Below are positions 10,701 through 20,268 of a stretch of DNA of 64,000 nt, piece by piece. Source of the stretch: Mesostigma viride (lineage: Eukaryota > Streptophyta > Mesostigmatophyceae > Mesostigmatales > Mesostigmataceae); the NCBI GenBank assembly GCA_009746045.1, contig RPFO01000175.1, positions 1,189,001-1,253,000 of the forward strand. Direction: 5' to 3'. Every line of letters starts with the position of its first letter. The stretch's first letter is position 1. The notes under the pieces were generated by a model. The model saw only the letters and a list, made by a program, of their open reading frames with translations. It did no database searches and was not told where the DNA came from. Made by a program: the position numbers and the translations under genes.

Positions 10701-11423
10701 ATGAACATGTGTGTCAACTGCATCATTTCTGCATCCACATATAATGCAGCGCTCCGGCACCAGCTATTTGCCCCGCAGCCTCTTGTTCCGGCCGGGCGGC
10801 CTTGTGGTAGCTGTGGGCAGCCGCTGGATCCCACGGGGACTCACTACCTTGCCTGCATGGGGGGCCAACAGAATCAGAATTGGTATTTGTATTTGCACAC
10901 TGTCCTCCTGACGGTGGTGCTCGCCATGATTCGGTCGGTCTTCCCCCACGCGAACATCCGGTCCGAGGATGCGGATGGCGCTGCCTTCTATTCCCCCAAC
11001 CACCGGCCTGACATCGTGGTGCTGGACTTTGAGGGGGGTGGCCGGCATCTGCTTATTGACGTTTCGGTGGCGCGGCCCTTGGCTCTTAGCCACGTGGCTG
11101 GGGCCTCCCTCACGGCAGGTTACACGGCGGACCGGGCGGAGCGGGCCAAGCTCCTGGCCTACGGCGACGTCGGGCACCATCGTGTGGTGCCCTTTGTCCT
11201 GGAGGAGTTTGGGGCCATGGGGCCCCTGACCTCCGCCTTCTTCAAGGAGTGTTGCCGGCTCCGGGAGGACCGGCTGGACCTGGAGGGCCAGCGGGCCCCA
11301 TGGTCGGCGCGGACCTGGACGTCATATTGGCGTCAGCGCTTGTCGGTGGCGCTGACTCGGGCCATGGCTGACATCATGCTCCGCCGTACGCGGGCTGATT
11401 TTGCGGTGCAGCAGGGCTATTAG
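10701..11423 (+). CDS. LINE-type REL endonuclease domain with zinc motif (fragment, no RT)
   Basis: The frame encodes a zinc-finger-like CGSCGQPLDPTGTHYLAC, then a restriction-like endonuclease core: RPDIVVLDF, LLIDVSVARP, a following lysine (RAKLLAYG), VPFVLEEFGAMG, and a tail ending WRQRLSVALTRAMADIMLRR. This pattern is the PD-(D/E)xK nuclease found after the RT in R2-like and Dualen/RandI-like LINEs, where it nicks target DNA. No RT lies upstream; a 0.6-kb repeat does. It is probably the 3' part of a 5'-truncated LINE or a captured domain. A close relative lies on the minus strand at 18047-18958. The start at 10701 is the first ATG after the repeat and is uncertain. The core shows no frameshift. 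Confidence 0.75.
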   Translation: MNMCVNCIISASTYNAALRHQLFAPQPLVPAGRPCGSCGQPLDPTGTHYLACMGGQQNQNWYLYLHTVLLTVVLAMIRSVFPHANIRSEDADGAAFYSPNHRPDIVVLDFEGGGRHLLIDVSVARPLALSHVAGASLTAGYTADRAERAKLLAYGDVGHHRVVPFVLEEFGAMGPLTSAFFKECCRLREDRLDLEGQRAPWSARTWTSYWRQRLSVALTRAMADIMLRRTRADFAVQQGY

Positions 11424-11599
11424 GTTCCTCCCGTTAGGCGTTTCCATTGGTCTTATCGTAGTATAGAGCTTTGACATGGCTCTGTATATAGGTTTATAGC
11501 TGGGCGTTTGCTTTGGTTTGAGTGATTTCACTCTGTTGTAAGTAATTATATTTTTAATACATATAATGCATAAGTGTCCTGTCTTCATGCACTTGAGAG
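11424..11599. other. 3' flank of the REL fragment
   Basis: AT-rich sequence with TAATACATATAATGCA and no gene. It may be the 3' UTR of the LINE fragment. Confidence 0.35.
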
Positions 11600-12012
11600 T
11601 TCTCAAGTGTCATGCTCAGTGTCCTGATTTTCCTGATTTTTTGTGCCATGTTCAGTGTCCTGATTTTCCTGATTTTTTTCTGATTCAGCGGGTTTTCTCA
11701 AGATCTTGAGATTTTTTGTGTTGTTCCGACATTTTTCTCAGGATCTCAGTGTTTCTCAGGATTTTCTCAGGATTCTCAGTGTTTCTCAGTGTGTGGCGAG
11801 ACGCATCTCAGGCACTTCTCAAGATTCTCAGGAGAAAGTCCTGATATAATATCAGGAATCCTGAGAAAAGTCTCTGGTTTTCTCAGGATGTCTCCTGATT
11901 TCCTGAGAAAAAAATCAGGAGATCTCAGGAAATCCTGAGAAAATCTCAGGAATCCTGAGAAAAAAATCAGGAAATCTCAGGATTCCTGAGAAAAATCTCA
12001 GAACCCGACTTC
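11600..12012 (+). repeat. CTGAGA/TCTCAGG-rich degenerate array, right side of H
   Basis: It is dense in TCTCAGGA, TCCTGAGA and CCTGATTTTC, including TCAGGAATCCTGA palindromes near 11880-11995. It ends at GACTTCCTAGTG, the inverse of the motif that opens the left array. Confidence 0.7.
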
Positions 12013-12176
12013 CTAGTGTCCCTGCATAGTCCACCACTATCCTTATGAATTCAACGGTTGACCCTGCCCGCTCAGCTTTCTTTCATGTCATCGCGCTCTT
12101 TTTGATCACGTCGGACAGATTCACCCGCTCGACAGAATTTGTGCTTATATATTCAACCAGGACAGTGGGAAACTAT

Positions 12177-12320
12177 GCGAACTGAAGACGTGTTAGAATC
12201 CCTGAATGCCTCTGTGGCCCTGTCGCCATCGCCGCACTCGGACCGCACCAGCCAACCACCGCCAGTGGCTTTTTTTGTGGTGCCTGTGCTCGCGCCGTCT
12301 TGCCTTCGTCCAACATGAAA
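12177..12320 (+). pseudogene. Foldback left-arm frame MRTEDVLES...
   Basis: The ATG follows TTATATATTCAACCAGG by about 25 bases, as a promoter and start would. The frame reads MRTEDVLESLNASVALSPSP and soon stops after a proline-rich part. The inverted copy in the other arm keeps a longer frame. I do not recognise the product. Confidence 0.3.
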
Positions 12321-12572
12321 GACGCGACGCGCATTCGCTGTCGCCTTTGGATCGACCAAAGGACATGCACTTTGAACTAACCCTAGTCTTACGAAGCAGA
12401 CATGAAATAGTTACTCGTACAGCTAAACGTCCTAGGACCGTACCTCGAGCTACGGTTGCTGGAATGCCTGAGTTATCAGTCCAGCAGCGTTTCATGCACA
12501 ATTTGCTATTTTTTTAGAATTTCACGTTTTCTCAGCGACGGGGGCTGAGATTAATTAAGAGGTACCTTGAAA

Positions 12573-12986
12573 TTAAATAAGCCGCATGCCTCCATCAAGA
12601 TATATTATTGGAGGTGAGTTTCTATTGGCGTAAATGTGTAGTATTGTACGACAACGTGTCAGGGGCGACGGAAAGTACTGAAGTCGTTGAAAAAATGGCA
12701 TCGTAGCTCGAGTTACGGTCCTAGGACGTTTTGCTGTACGAGCAACTATTTCAACTTTGCTTCGTAAGTCTACTAGAGTTAGTTCTAAGTGCGTGTCCTT
12801 TGGACGACAGCGAATGGCCGAATGCGCGTCGCATGTTTCATAACAGCTGGATATTGGACGAAGGCAAGACGGCGCGAGAGCACAGGCACCACAAGTAAAG
12901 CGGTGGTTGGCAGGTGCGGGAGTGCGGGGCGATGGCGACAGGGCCACAGAGGCATTCAGGGATTCTAACACGTCTTCAGTTCGCAA
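12573..12986 (-). CDS. Foldback right-arm ORF, 137 residues, unrecognised
   Basis: The start MRTEDVLESLNASVALSPSP is identical to the left-arm frame. A cysteine-containing part with CGACALAPSC follows, then RPKDTHLELTLVDLRSKVE and RTAKRPRTVTRAT. The frame runs through the arm into the centre. The shared start with the inverted copy shows that both arms derive from one gene 5' end. The function is unknown. Confidence 0.3.
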   Translation of the reverse strand: MRTEDVLESLNASVALSPSPRTPAPANHRFTCGACALAPSCLRPISSCYETCDAHSAIRCRPKDTHLELTLVDLRSKVEIVARTAKRPRTVTRATMPFFQRLQYFPSPLTRCRTILHIYANRNSPPIIYLDGGMRLI

Positions 12987-13146
12987 AGTTTCCCACAGTC
13001 CTGGTTGAATCTAGCGGTTGAATATAGCAAAGTCTGTCTATAGCGGGTGAATCTGTCCGAAGTGATGAAAAAGAGCGCGATGACATGAAAGAAAGCTGAG
13101 GACAGTGTCAACCGTTAAACTCATAAGGATAGTGGTGGACTATGCG

Positions 13147-14269
13147 GGGAAGCCCATGCAAGGAACGGCTATGGTGGTCACGACATTGGTTTATAATCTC
13201 AAACGCGACATTGGTTTATAATCTGCCATGTTTTAGGAATCTGCCACGGATTTACTGTCTGTCATTTTCATCCAGAAATCTTTTTCAGCCGACCGTCTAA
13301 TTAGAAGTTGGATCGTCTATGGTCTTGATTTCCTTGTTTCATCGTTGCCTATGCATCTTGTGTGCAGGCAGAAGGCCATGCAAGGCGAGGTGGACGTGGA
13401 CGAGGCTCATACAAGATGAAGATGATCGACGCGGTCGATGACGTAGGGTAGACTTTGTACCATTCTAGTCAGCATTTAGCAAGACACCGAGCATTAAAAC
13501 TAGGGAGGGTACAAAGCGCCACAAGACCAAGTTTTCTGGCATGTTTGGTTGGGTACCCCTGAAATCGGAAAATTAAGATGGGTTCGACATTTTGTATGAA
13601 CATTGTATTGACGAAGAAGATAAAGGAAAAAGTAGGAGATAGATCGAGTATGTTGCATGAATCTCACACATTGTGTCTCAATGCGTACAACTTACGTATA
13701 CTGGTTCAACGATCATGCAAGGATGAGTCAAAACTTATTAGGACGCTATCACATATGATGAAGACTGGCCACTTGTCTGCATGGTTGGCAGGAGGAAACC
13801 AAATTCCTGCATGGTTGGCAGGAGAGTTTACTATGGAAGGGGTCTGGACTATCCCCGTGCGCAATCTGCTTTTGAGATCATGGTATCGCCATAGTTGGGT
13901 GACCACTCACTGCATGTGATTGCACGTGCCATAGAGCGAGCGCTGTTATAGTCATGGACGCCATCCTCAATGAGGTGCGTCGGCCTCCACGCAACAATTA
14001 CTTGGATGATGACTCCCTCATGGAGAAAGTGGTACACAACCGCAATAACAAGGAGCAGCAGCAACGCCCTATTCGGGTGGACAGCGATAGCGAGTCTCAT
14101 GAGTCTGAACTGGAGCAGAAAACCCAGCACATGTGAATGCAGAAATGTGTGCCATGGGATGATGTGATTTCATGAGGTCCATGTGAAAACAGATATGCAT
14201 GTCTAGATATGGTGTGTTTTGATGAGACATACGGCTTCAGCATGAAAGCTTTACCTGGGTGACTTAAAA
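13147..14269 (-). repeat. Right long inverted-repeat arm of H
   Basis: Reverse complement of 3356-4486. It includes the duplicated CATGCAGGAATTTGG/CATGCAGACAAGTGG words and the short frame at 13954-14136. Confidence 0.8.
13954..14136 (+). CDS. Short conserved frame in right arm of H (60 residues)
   Basis: The frame reads MDAILNEVRRPPRNNYLDDD and ends with an acidic RVDSDSESHESELEQKTQHM. It has the same length as the left-arm copy, and many differences between the two arms still leave a similar protein. It may be a last exon or a small ORF of H. No family is recognised. Confidence 0.35.
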   Translation: MDAILNEVRRPPRNNYLDDDSLMEKVVHNRNNKEQQQRPIRVDSDSESHESELEQKTQHM

Positions 14270-14560
14270 TGTCTGTGTAACTTATTTTTTAATGAAAAAC
14301 CACTTTTTTGATTTAATCCTAAAAACGAGAAACGAGAAAAATACGCCTCGAGCCAACAGTAGAAAAACCCACGTTTTCAGTTCAGTCGTTGAAATTCTGC
14401 TATTTTGCTGAAATTTTCACGTTTTCTGGGATTCCCGCCAATTTTCGACCCAAATCCGATGTCAGAACTTTCACAGCTATCTTTTACTTACGGTGTAGGC
14501 CTTGTGTAAACCCAATCGTTGCGCGCCGAAAGTTTGCTCACTTGAATCCTTGTCCAACTG
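14270..14560. other. Spacer, no gene seen
   Basis: AT-rich sequence between H and the chromovirus relic, with AATGAAAAACC and ACGAGAAACGAGAAAAA words only. Confidence 0.4.
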
Positions 14561-14995
14561 AGTAAACTTACGGCCACCAACTCCGGGAAGTTGACCCCGT
14601 CCGAGAGGAGGAATCCGAGGACGATGAGGTGCCCGCCACACAGCTACACACCATCGACGTGTCCAAGGCCCGCTGCTTCAGGTGCAACGAGATCGGACAC
14701 CTAAAGAAGGACTTCCCGCGACTCAAGACGCGCACACGTGTTCCAGCGTGGGCCCACAAGTTCCAGCAAGGCCCCCCGGATGACGACGACCAGCGCGCGG
14801 ACGCGCGGTCCCCTGGGGAAGGGGAGGGATCCCACACTCGGGTTTGATCCCTTAGTGCGCTGGAACCTCTCGGCCCTCCTGTGGTCGTGGCGGAGTACCT
14901 ATACCACTGAGGCACGTGACCAGCAGGAGGAGGCGGAGGAGGCCGACGTATACACGGTCACTTCCCCCGAGAGACGTGATGGTCGCAGCTAGTAT
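14561..14995 (+). pseudogene. Deleted chromovirus relic: gag zinc knuckle joined to pol spacer
   Basis: The frame carries QLHTIDVSKARCFRCNEIGH, matching the zinc-knuckle part of element B (QLHAIDASKARCFMCHEVGH), but the last knuckle cysteine is changed (KKDFP for KKDCP). Some 30 codons later it passes to DDDQRADARSPGEGEGSHTR, which in B lies far downstream between RNase H and integrase (near 59250). The remaining DAYTVTSP-like part is in another frame. So protease, RT and RNase H are deleted. It is a non-functional internal-deletion copy of a B-like element without visible LTRs. Confidence 0.8.
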
Positions 14996-16093
14996 TGGTG
15001 CCTGTGTCATTCTACCAAACTAGATGCGGGCCATTGGTGCCTCTCGCTCATACGTTTCCCGGACGACATCCTCGGACGCGATCCCAGTTGGCAGCGTTGT
15101 CTGTGTAATTCAGCCCCTGGGGGCCTTCCGCTGTGGTTGACTCGACATCAGGTGTCTTGCAGACGGAATGACGAGTTCAGCGCTTGCGCGCGCATCTCCG
15201 CACATGCAAGACGTGATTCAGCTTGGTGGTCCTCCCTGCATCGACCGCATAATTGGTCAGTTCTGCACGCGAGCACCTCCCGTAGTCGTTGATGCATGAC
15301 GACTGCGGTGATCCATATTTTGGCCTTTGCTCGGCTGTGGCGTTTACAACGCTGTCACATGCTGGCGCGTGCGCGCCCCGCGGACCACTTTTGCGCACCC
15401 CAACTGTTGCGTGCCCGCCACTGTGCATGGTCGCGCGCAACGTGTCCGCCACGCGCGTATTACTATCCCAGTTGTGATAAGCATCGTCGCCTGCAGCCGC
15501 GCATCCGGTAGTATTGTTATCGGTCGACCCCATCAATTGGGTCGTCTTGGCATTGATTGGTGTGCGCCTCTGATTCGGGTTGCTGGCGGAATTTTATATG
15601 CTGCCGCGGCCTTGTACTAGCGCGGTCGCCAGGGAGGGCAGCGGTTAGAGGAAAATTGATGGATTTGTGGGAAGTGGGGGAGATTCCAGGATGGATTATG
15701 GGGGTTCCTGTTCCTGCTGTTCCAGTCCAGAGATCCAGAGTTTCCAGTCACATTGCCGTGTGATTTGTTCCTGTTTCCAATGGTGCCTCATGTGATGAGG
15801 GCACGGTATTATGTTGCTTGAGTCGACCGTGAAATGTCATGCTTGATTGACCTAGCTGGGGTAGGTAGCCCGCCTTAGGCCAACCTGGACCTGGTTCTTG
15901 GTGTAAGGTCCCGGTAGATAGGACAAACGTGGGACTCGGAAGGTGGACACTACAGGAATGACATCGTGGTGGGAAGACAGCCAGCAGGCAAGGTGGAGCG
16001 CCCCACACCTATAATGCCAATGGATGCCCTGTACCGTCAGTACTGGGAATATCCCCGCCGTCTGGAGCAGTCTCTAGTCATGGAAGCCCCGCC
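14996..16093. other. Intergenic stretch, no supported gene
   Basis: Short overlapping frames on both strands with no recognised motif. The TCGCCAGGGAGGG word near 15628 also occurs near 2653. Confidence 0.45.
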
Positions 16094-16156
16094 ATGGCGA
16101 AAAAGTCAGACGAGCTGTTCATTCAGGCGACTGTTAACCCACGCGGAGAAGTTTCT
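16094..16156 (+). pseudogene. 5' half of a 45-codon ORF split by gypsy element A
   Basis: ATG GCG AAA AAG starts a frame reading MAKKSDELFIQATVNPRGEV and one more residue up to the insertion. After one copy of the TTTCT duplication is removed, it continues at 24591 as VVKPESPHVIGSGFLPLAYS and ends at 24665. The product is not recognised and the ORF is short, so it may be chance. A second frame also runs through the junction. Confidence 0.3.
16152..16156 (+). repeat. Target-site duplication of element A, left (TTTCT)
   Basis: TTTCT here and at 24586-24590 directly flank the two LTR ends. Confidence 0.9.
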
Positions 16157-16837
16157 TGTTGCGTGCCGGCCCTTTAGGACGGACGCAACAATGGAATAAA
16201 TTATGTAGTTTGGCTTGTTGTCATAGTCCGTAGGACTTTGGGACTCATTTCGGGACTTAATTTGGGAATTGTCCCTTGGTCAGGACTTTAGTATGGAACT
16301 ATGACAGTTTGTGTGATTCGGACCAGTTATTTTGGGCCTAGGTAACTTGTTGTATGCGTGTATCTTCTACTAGGGGCCGCTGCAGTCGCGCCGCGCTGCG
16401 TACTTTATAGCTAGTTGAGATATTGTACTCATGCGTGGATTCTGTAGGCGAGGGTCGATGTCGACCCGAGGATCTTGTGTGGACTGCATGCTTTGGAAGG
16501 TCGGCGCCATGTCGGCGCCCCTTGCCAGCTTAGTGGCAGACCTAGGTGAAATTGGTCCGAGGACGAGAGTCTCGTCCTCTTGGTTTGATGAACTGATGTA
16601 AAGTGCGATGACGCCTTCATATTACATAAACCTGGGGCAACTATCCATTTGTAATTGGTATTGCTAGCCATTATAAGTGTGTATTAATTAGCTTGGCATC
16701 AAGTCGCGGTGCCAGATATCTCACGACCCCAGTCGTGAAGCGCAATCTGCATGAGGCCACCTTGAATCTTCCTAATTCCGGCATGGTAGATCTTTCGCTA
16801 CGTAGCTCAGGCTAGGTGTCTGGGCTGGCACGTAACA
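16157..16837 (+). repeat. 5' LTR of element A
   Basis: It starts TGTTGCGTGCCGGCCC and ends GGCTGGCACGTAACA. Versus the 3' LTR I see one early C/T change and a 3-base difference at CCTCTTGG against CCTCTTCTTGG. Confidence 0.95.
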
Positions 16838-16838
16838 C

Positions 16839-16851
16839 TGGTTATCGGAGG
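16839..16851 (+). promoter_or_regulatory. Primer-binding site of element A
   Basis: TGGTTATCGGAGG lies one base after the LTR end. It begins with TGG, as expected for pairing with a tRNA 3' CCA end. The same word follows the LTR of element B. Confidence 0.7.
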
Positions 16852-17550
16852 AAATTGTTGCCGGCAAGGTTAGCTAACTCTCGCGGAGAGAGCTAGTGTA
16901 GCCAGTTAGGAAACCAAGGCGGAGCTTGGTGTAGATAGAGGTTCCGGAATTCAACGATTGCTGACAGGTCGGCGGCCAGCCCGTAAGGGATTCAACGACG
17001 ACCTAGACAGCAAGCGGCCAGTCCGGGATACTCGGCGGGGCCAGCCATGGCCCTGTGGTGAGGTACTATCGACAGTAGCGGCCATTACCCCTGTTTTCAA
17101 CGACACTTGGTGGCGGCCAGACCTCCGGCTTTCAACGACACCAAGTGGCGGCCAGCTCAGGGGTTCTCGACGATATTGACGATGGTACGTCCCCTAGTTT
17201 AGATTTATCCTTCTAGACGCTTGCCTTCTCTCCGGGTCCGCACGCGTAGGGGGTTTATGTTAAATGTTGTGCTCTCTGTAGTCGTTTGTGCCTGTGGGTG
17301 TCGCGGAGGCGCCCATCGTTGTGTGACCTGCAACGGGTCTTGGGGTAGATCCGTCGGGCTGTGGCCGATTATGTTGACGGTGTTTACCTCTGTGAGCCCT
17401 GTGGAGGGGAGCAGCGTAATGTGCCCTTGTTCGCGTAGAGCTTGGGCGTGTGATGTGTTAGAGTCTGTCCTTCTTCCTCGTTGCGTTTGTCACTGCACTT
17501 AGAGGTATCCCGGTGAACCCTTTTCTTTTCCTTCTTGCAAGCTTCTGCTA
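16852..17550 (+). other. Leader of element A
   Basis: It contains four or five spaced copies of a CAACGA...GGCGGCCAG word (16950-17170). The later part resembles the leader of B around 48600-48680. No gene is seen. Confidence 0.5.
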
Positions 17551-17709
17551 GCCTATAATGCATTACGTCCCTACAGGGCATGTGAGGAATACATTAATGA
17601 TAAGGGCTCTACTGCTAGGTGGAAGGGATTTGATAATCTAGGAGATGCAGATAAGTCTAGTAAGGAACACATGCCATTGCCTGAAGACATGCGTACCACT
17701 CACGGCTAG
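17551..17709 (+). pseudogene. Truncated hybrid-binding-domain (RNase H1-N/viroplasmin-like) frame in A
   Basis: The frame reads YRACEEYINDKGSTARWKGF, then DNLGDADKSS and MPLPEDM before TAG. It aligns with the C-terminal half of the ORF at 48977-49330 in B (HIKDKF...RWQGFNTLAEAD...NMPLPEGL). The N-terminal half, including the YYAV and GIFYSW core, is lost. It sits in the same place, between leader and gag, so the ORF was part of the common ancestor. Confidence 0.7.
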
Positions 17710-18046
17710 GTAGACAGCAGTCAGGAGGCTGGGACAGCAGTAACCTTTTCCCAGCTGACTATTGGCCCTAGCAGACAATAGAGGGGATTACACTACTTAG
17801 GGAACATAGCACTAGTACTCAGGCCTTATATATATATTCATTGAGAATGATAGATTACGGAGGTGAGATAGGCATGCAACATAAGGAAAAACCCGATAAC
17901 TGGGAGAATAACCCTGAAGAAATTAATAGTAAGCTGACACAGACAGCCAAGGATCACGCCAGCGGCACAAGGTACAACTAACTATACATCACAAAACTAC
18001 ACGCAGCAACAGCGCTGCCGGCCCACCATGCAGGCCTGGAAGGGAT
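17710..18046. other. Spacer in A, no gene seen
   Basis: AT-rich sequence between the broken hybrid-binding frame and the inserted REL fragment. Confidence 0.4.
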
Positions 18047-18958
18047 CTAGACCGCATGGGTCGCGACAAAGTCGGCCCGGGTGCGGCGGAATAACACATC
18101 AGCCACGGTGCGAGTGAGGGCGAGGGACAGGCGCTGCCGCCAATACGAGGACCACGTGCGGGCCGACCACGGGGCGGTCTGACCCTCGAGGTCGAGGCGG
18201 TCTTCACGGCGCTGGCAGCACTCGTGGAAAAACTCCGCTGTCTTGGGGCCCATGGCCCCGAACTCCTCAAGGACAAAGGGGATGACCCGGTGGGGCCCCA
18301 CAGTGCCGTAGGAGGCAAACTTGTCGCGCTCAGCCACAGCGGCAGCAGCGCCGGCATCCACAGCCGCCCGGAGGATGTGGCGACCGGAAAGCGGCCGAGC
18401 CACGGAGACATCGATGAGCAGGTGGCAACCCTGCCCGTCGTAGTCAAGCACGGTAATGTCGGGGCGGTGGTTGGGTGAGTAGAGGGCGGCCCCATCCGCG
18501 TCCTCGCACTTGATGGTGGAGTGGGGAAAGACCGACCGAACCATGGCACACACCACCCGGAGGAGAGCGGTATGGAGATAGAGGAACCAGTTCTGGTTCT
18601 GCTGGCCACCCATGCACGCGATGTAGTGCGTCCCAGTAGTATCCAGAGCAAGCCCGCAGCTGCCGCAGGACGCACCCGCCGTGATGAGAGGTTGCGGGGC
18701 AAAGAGCTGGGGGCGGAGAGCGATGGCGTAAAGGGCCGGAACCAGCGTGAACAAAGGGCGCATGGGGAGGGCGCGCAGGAATGCGGACCCCACGCTCCCC
18801 TCAAGGGAAACGGAGTGAAGCCAAGCCTTCCCCTGATCGTTCAAGCTCGCATGCAGACCCATCCAGTCGGCACAGTGTAGTATACCCGCGTAGGTCTTTT
18901 TGTGTTGTTCATGAACGCAGGCAGGGAAGACACTAGGACTGACGACAGTGGACACGCC
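18047..18958 (-). CDS. LINE-type REL endonuclease fragment in antisense inside A
   Basis: Same family as 10701-11423 but longer at the N side. It reads AKK/DKFASYG-type lysine region, CGSCGLALDTTGTHYIAC, RPDITVLDYDGQG, LLIDVSVARP, IPFVLEEFGAMG and WRQRLSLALTRTVADVLFRR. Upstream of the zinc motif, CADWMGLHASLNDQGKAWLH and a SAFLRALP-like stretch match the post-RT segment of LINEs. RT itself is missing. The frame remains open further upstream through low-complexity sequence, so the start is undefined. It lies opposite to the element strand, between the hybrid-binding relic and gag, and was probably inserted there as a 5'-truncated LINE. No poly(A) tail is visible. Confidence 0.72.
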   Translation of the reverse strand, partial: GVSTVVSPSVFPACVHEQHKKTYAGILHCADWMGLHASLNDQGKAWLHSVSLEGSVGSAFLRALPMRPLFTLVPALYAIALRPQLFAPQPLITAGASCGSCGLALDTTGTHYIACMGGQQNQNWFLYLHTALLRVVCAMVRSVFPHSTIKCEDADGAALYSPNHRPDITVLDYDGQGCHLLIDVSVARPLSGRHILRAAVDAGAAAAVAERDKFASYGTVGPHRVIPFVLEEFGAMGPKTAEFFHECCQRREDRLDLEGQTAPWSARTWSSYWRQRLSLALTRTVADVLFRRTRADFVATHAV

Positions 18959-19081
18959 GGGCGTGCCCTGGGGCAGGCGACGGTGGCCGGGGTATATATA
19001 TAGTACGTGGTTGCTCTCTTTCTCTCTCTCTCTCTCACTGGGGAGGTGTTGCCTGCAGTGTAAGGTATCGGTACGAGCATC

Positions 19082-20268
<1,187 letters not shown>

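Larger units (their letters stand above)
12019..13148. mobile_element. 1.1-kb foldback element inserted beside right arm of H
   Basis: The tips CCCTGCATAGTCCACCAC and GTGGTGGACTATGCGGGG are inverse. The arms, roughly 12019-12465 and 12695-13148, are inverted copies with moderate divergence around a 230-bp centre. In the left side of H the flanking words read GGCTTCCACTAGGAAGTCGG without interruption, so this segment was inserted into the matching place on the right side. Each arm carries a TATA-like stretch followed by an ATG frame beginning MRTEDVLESLNASVALSPSP. Confidence 0.7.
3356..14269. mobile_element. 10.9-kb element H with about 1.1-kb terminal inverted repeats
   Basis: The left tip TTTTAAGTCACCCAGGTAAA is the exact inverse of the right tip ending CTTTACCTGGGTGACTTAAA(A). 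The arms stay alignable for about 1.1 kb with scattered differences. Internal to the arms lie CTGAGA-rich arrays on both sides (4500-4840 and 11600-12010). Together this looks like a large DNA element with long inverted repeats and subterminal motifs, or an old inverted duplication. I found no transposase catalytic domain inside and no clear target duplication at the tips. Confidence 0.55.
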
